Origin: Planctomycetales bacterium
Lineage (GTDB): Bacteria > Planctomycetota > Planctomycetia > Isosphaerales > Isosphaeraceae
NCBI GenBank assembly: GCA_027435495.1
Contig: DAHZZC010000413.1
Location: 1-8,219 of the forward strand
Direction of reading: 5' to 3'
DNA length: 8,219 bases
Shown here: positions 6,803 to 8,219 of the stretch, in pieces
How the letters are laid out: every line of letters starts with the position of its first letter
Numbering within the stretch: position 1 is the stretch's first letter
The notes under the pieces: generated by a model
Told to the model about the DNA's origin: nothing
The model's input: the letters and a program-made list of their open reading frames with translations, nothing else
Database searches by the model: none
Program-made: the position numbers and the translations under genes

Positions 6803-7163
6803 GCCCGAGGCGGGCGCGGGCGAGGGCGTGAAAGCGAAGCCGGCCGAACCGCGCCGAAGCTGGCTGCGTCGGATTATCGAGAGCGGCCCGGCCGGCCGGC
6901 GCCAGGCCACCGACGCCGTCGCCTGGCTGCTCGGGACGACCCTGGTCGCGATCACGGCCCTGGCCGGCCTGACGATCTGGCACCTGATCCGCCGTGGGCG
7001 GATGCTCCGCGACCGCCTCGAACCGCCGAGGATCGTCCGACTGCCCGACCCCGAGGAACTGGCCCGGAACCGAGATGACGACCGACCCAACCACGAACAC
7101 GACCCCGACCACCCCCGCCACTCCTCCAGCGACCGCCCCTCGAGCGACGTTCCGCCCGCATGA
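6795..7163 (+). CDS. Small single-pass membrane protein of unknown function
   Basis: Predicted 122 residues; I do not recognise a family. A basic N-terminal part (RRSWLRRIIES, GRRQ at 35-38) precedes one hydrophobic segment at about 41-62 (AVAWLLGTTLVAITALAGLT), followed by Arg-rich IRRGRMLRDR. The tail from about 91 is rich in Asp, His and Ser (DDDRPNHEHDPDHPRH) and looks disordered. There is no lipobox or cleavable signal, and basic residues flank both sides of the segment, so orientation is unclear. The start overlaps the MerR-like gene by 8 nt. The end overlaps rnpA by 89 nt in another frame, and the tail is encoded almost entirely in that overlap. Neighbours (rnpA, yidD) suggest a link to membrane protein assembly, but only by context. 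Confidence 0.7.
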   Translation: MAEPEAGAGEGVKAKPAEPRRSWLRRIIESGPAGRRQATDAVAWLLGTTLVAITALAGLTIWHLIRRGRMLRDRLEPPRIVRLPDPEELARNRDDDRPNHEHDPDHPRHSSSDRPSSDVPPA

Positions 7164-7509
7164 GCGGATCAAGGACCCCTCGGTCTTCCGGCGGGCGTTC
7201 GAGCGTCGGCGGTGGGAGTCGGACGCGACACTCACGATTTACGGTGTCGAAAACGACCTGAACCACGCGAGGCTGGGGCTCTCGGTCTCGAAGAAGAAGA
7301 TCAAAACGGCGGCCGGCCGCAACCGGATCAAGCGGCTGATCCGCGAGGCGTTCCGGCTTTCGAAAGCGGAGCTACCGATCGGCCTGGATTTGATCGTCGT
7401 CCCGAAGAACCCGAGCGCTGGCTTCGCGGCGATCCATCGCTCGCTGCCGAGCCTGGCCCGGGCGCTCGAACGTCGGATGAGGGGCCGGCGACCGCCGCGA
7501 AACCCATGA
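7075..7509 (+). CDS. rnpA: Ribonuclease P protein component
   Basis: Predicted 144-residue protein subunit of RNase P, which helps the catalytic RNA bind and cut pre-tRNA 5' leaders. The core matches the family: FRPHERIKDPSVFRRAFE at the start, ARLGLSVSKKKIKTA, the RNA-binding signature GRNRIKRLIREAFRL at 81-95 (RNR at 82-84), and DLIVVPKNP near 105. The N-terminus carries an extra low-complexity stretch of about 25 residues (Thr/Pro/Ala: MTTDPTTNTTPTTPATPP) not needed by the family. ATG 7075 is the only available start before the conserved core; a purine-rich GAGGAA is 16 nt upstream, rather far. The gene overlaps the preceding membrane protein by 89 nt. The usual upstream rpmH gene is absent. 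It ends with an ATGA overlap to yidD. Confidence 0.93.
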   Translation: MTTDPTTNTTPTTPATPPATAPRATFRPHERIKDPSVFRRAFERRRWESDATLTIYGVENDLNHARLGLSVSKKKIKTAAGRNRIKRLIREAFRLSKAELPIGLDLIVVPKNPSAGFAAIHRSLPSLARALERRMRGRRPPRNP

Positions 7510-7745
7510 TCTCGCTCCTGAGATGGCCCGAGCGGATCGCCATCGCAACGATCGCCGCGATCATCTGGGTCTACCAGCGAACGCTCAGCCCGCTTTTAGG
7601 CCCGGCCTGCCGCTTCGAGCCGAGTTGCAGCCGATACATGGTCGAGGCGTTGAGGAAGTATGGCCTGGTCCGCGGCCTGACGAGGGGCCTGAAGCGATTC
7701 CTGCGCTGCCACCCCTGGAACCCCGGCGGCTACGATCCGCCCTGA
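7506..7745 (+). CDS. yidD: Membrane protein insertion efficiency factor YidD
   Basis: Predicted 79-residue YidD (DUF37) protein, thought to help YidC/Sec insert inner-membrane proteins from the cytoplasmic face. The N-terminus has a hydrophobic/amphipathic helix (IAIATIAAIIWVYQRTLSPLLG, about 11-32). The hallmark CRFEPSCSRYMVEAL begins at 35 (Cys35, Cys41), and RFLRCHPWNPGGYDPP closes the protein with Cys68, matching the family's C-terminal signature and its usual short length. The start ATG overlaps the rnpA stop codon (ATGA, 7506-7509), a standard rnpA-yidD arrangement. yidC does not follow. Confidence 0.96.
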   Translation: MISLLRWPERIAIATIAAIIWVYQRTLSPLLGPACRFEPSCSRYMVEALRKYGLVRGLTRGLKRFLRCHPWNPGGYDPP

Positions 7746-7772
7746 CAATCGCGAGTGTTAAAAGCTCATCCG

Positions 7773-7801
7773 TTGACACGACCCATGCCATCGGGGATGC
7801 T
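7773..7801 (+). promoter_or_regulatory. Possible promoter of the kinase gene
   Basis: A perfect -35 TTGACA (7773-7778) is followed after 17 bp by GATGCT (7796-7801), only 3 of 6 to TATAAT. It lies in the 127-bp gap after yidD, about 70 bp before the kinase start. The good -35 and correct spacing support it; the poor -10 keeps it doubtful. Confidence 0.35.
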
Positions 7802-7872
7802 CGGTTGGGGCGGAGCGACCGGCCGCGATCTCGCCGGTTCCGCCGCCCTCCGACACATCGAGGGTGGCAGTC

Positions 7873-8219
7873 ATGTCGAGCTCATCCGCCGGTCGCGACC
7901 TGCTCTTCGGCCTCCTGGCGCTTCAAAACAATTTCATCGATCGCGATGCCCTGGTCGACGCCTTCCACCGCCGGACCGCCGAGCCCGGCCGGGCTCTTGA
8001 TGTGATCCTGGTCGAGCGGGGCGCGCTCTCGGAATCGCTCCATTCGATCCTGAAGGCGCTGGTCGACGAGCACATCCGCCGGCACGGCGGCGACCCCGAG
8101 CAAAGCCTCGCCGCGCTCAGCTCGATCGGCTCGGCGTGTGAGGAACTGGAGCAGGTTGTCGGCCCGGACGTGCAGGCGAGCCTAACGATGGTCGCCTCGG
8201 CCAGGCCCGACGACGATCC
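7873..8219 (+). CDS. N-terminal part of a predicted planctomycete Ser/Thr protein kinase (runs off the window)
   Basis: The frame runs from ATG 7873 to the right edge (115 complete codons) with no stop. A purine-rich GAGGGTGG (7860-7867) sits at good distance. The sequence (LLFGLLALQNNFIDRDALVDAF near the start, ILVERGALSE, then HIRRHGGDPEQSLAAL and VQASL) matches, from memory, the helical leader that precedes the kinase domain in many planctomycete serine/threonine kinases, often followed by TPRs. The kinase domain itself is not visible, so catalytic activity cannot be judged here. The leader's function is not known to me. Confidence 0.75.
   Translation, partial: MSSSSAGRDLLFGLLALQNNFIDRDALVDAFHRRTAEPGRALDVILVERGALSESLHSILKALVDEHIRRHGGDPEQSLAALSSIGSACEELEQVVGPDVQASLTMVASARPDDD

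Noticed and set aside
7725..7741. GGCGG-N7-CCGCC hairpin at the end of yidD as a terminator
   Set aside because: It falls in codons for the conserved GGYDPP end of YidD and has no T run after it; likely a by-product of coding.
1..8219. CRISPR array, transposase, integrase, toxin-antitoxin or phage genes
   Set aside because: No regular spaced repeats, terminal inverted repeats, DDE/recombinase motifs or phage-like proteins were seen; composition is even across the window.

Overview
The window is GC-rich bacterial DNA with closely spaced genes, all on the + strand. It most likely comes from a planctomycete, probably the Isosphaeraceae. This is inferred from two things: the last, truncated gene begins with the roughly 115-residue leader seen on planctomycete Ser/Thr kinases (a 'LLFGLLALQ' start, then 'HGGDPEQSLAAL'), and the first half holds large multidomain cyclase signalling proteins of a kind common in that phylum. 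No sequence search could be run, so the taxonomy is an inference.

Layout. (1) 3-167: the C-terminal tail of an unrecognised protein. (2) 168-395: a short intergenic stretch with an exact 19-bp tandem duplication. (3) 396-2258: an FHA-GAF-class III nucleotidyl cyclase. (4) 2374-5046: a second class III cyclase domain fused to a STAND (NB-ARC-like) NTPase and six TPR units with an exact 40-residue period. (5) 5047-5409: a 363-bp non-coding gap with two hairpins and a good sigma70-type promoter. (6) 5410-7745: a probable operon of a zinc-finger-less DnaJ (CbpA-type), a MerR/CbpM-like regulator, a small single-pass membrane protein, RNase P protein (rnpA) and the membrane-insertion factor yidD. 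The last four genes are overlapping or nearly so. (7) 7746-7872: a gap with a possible promoter. (8) 7873-8219: the N-terminus of a predicted planctomycete Ser/Thr kinase whose kinase domain lies outside the window.

How the genes may work together. The two cyclases probably form a cyclic-nucleotide signalling pair. The first looks tuned by phosphopeptide (FHA) and small-molecule or redox (GAF) input, and has unusual purine-specificity residues (Asp and Gly in place of Lys and Asp). The second has the full adenylyl-cyclase residue set and looks gated by a STAND switch with a TPR sensor. A similar motif (CGTTG...GGATGAG) lies ahead of both. The downstream operon joins a protein-folding pair (DnaJ/CbpM-like) to the conserved rnpA-yidD pair. 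rpmH and yidC, the usual neighbours of rnpA-yidD, are not present here.
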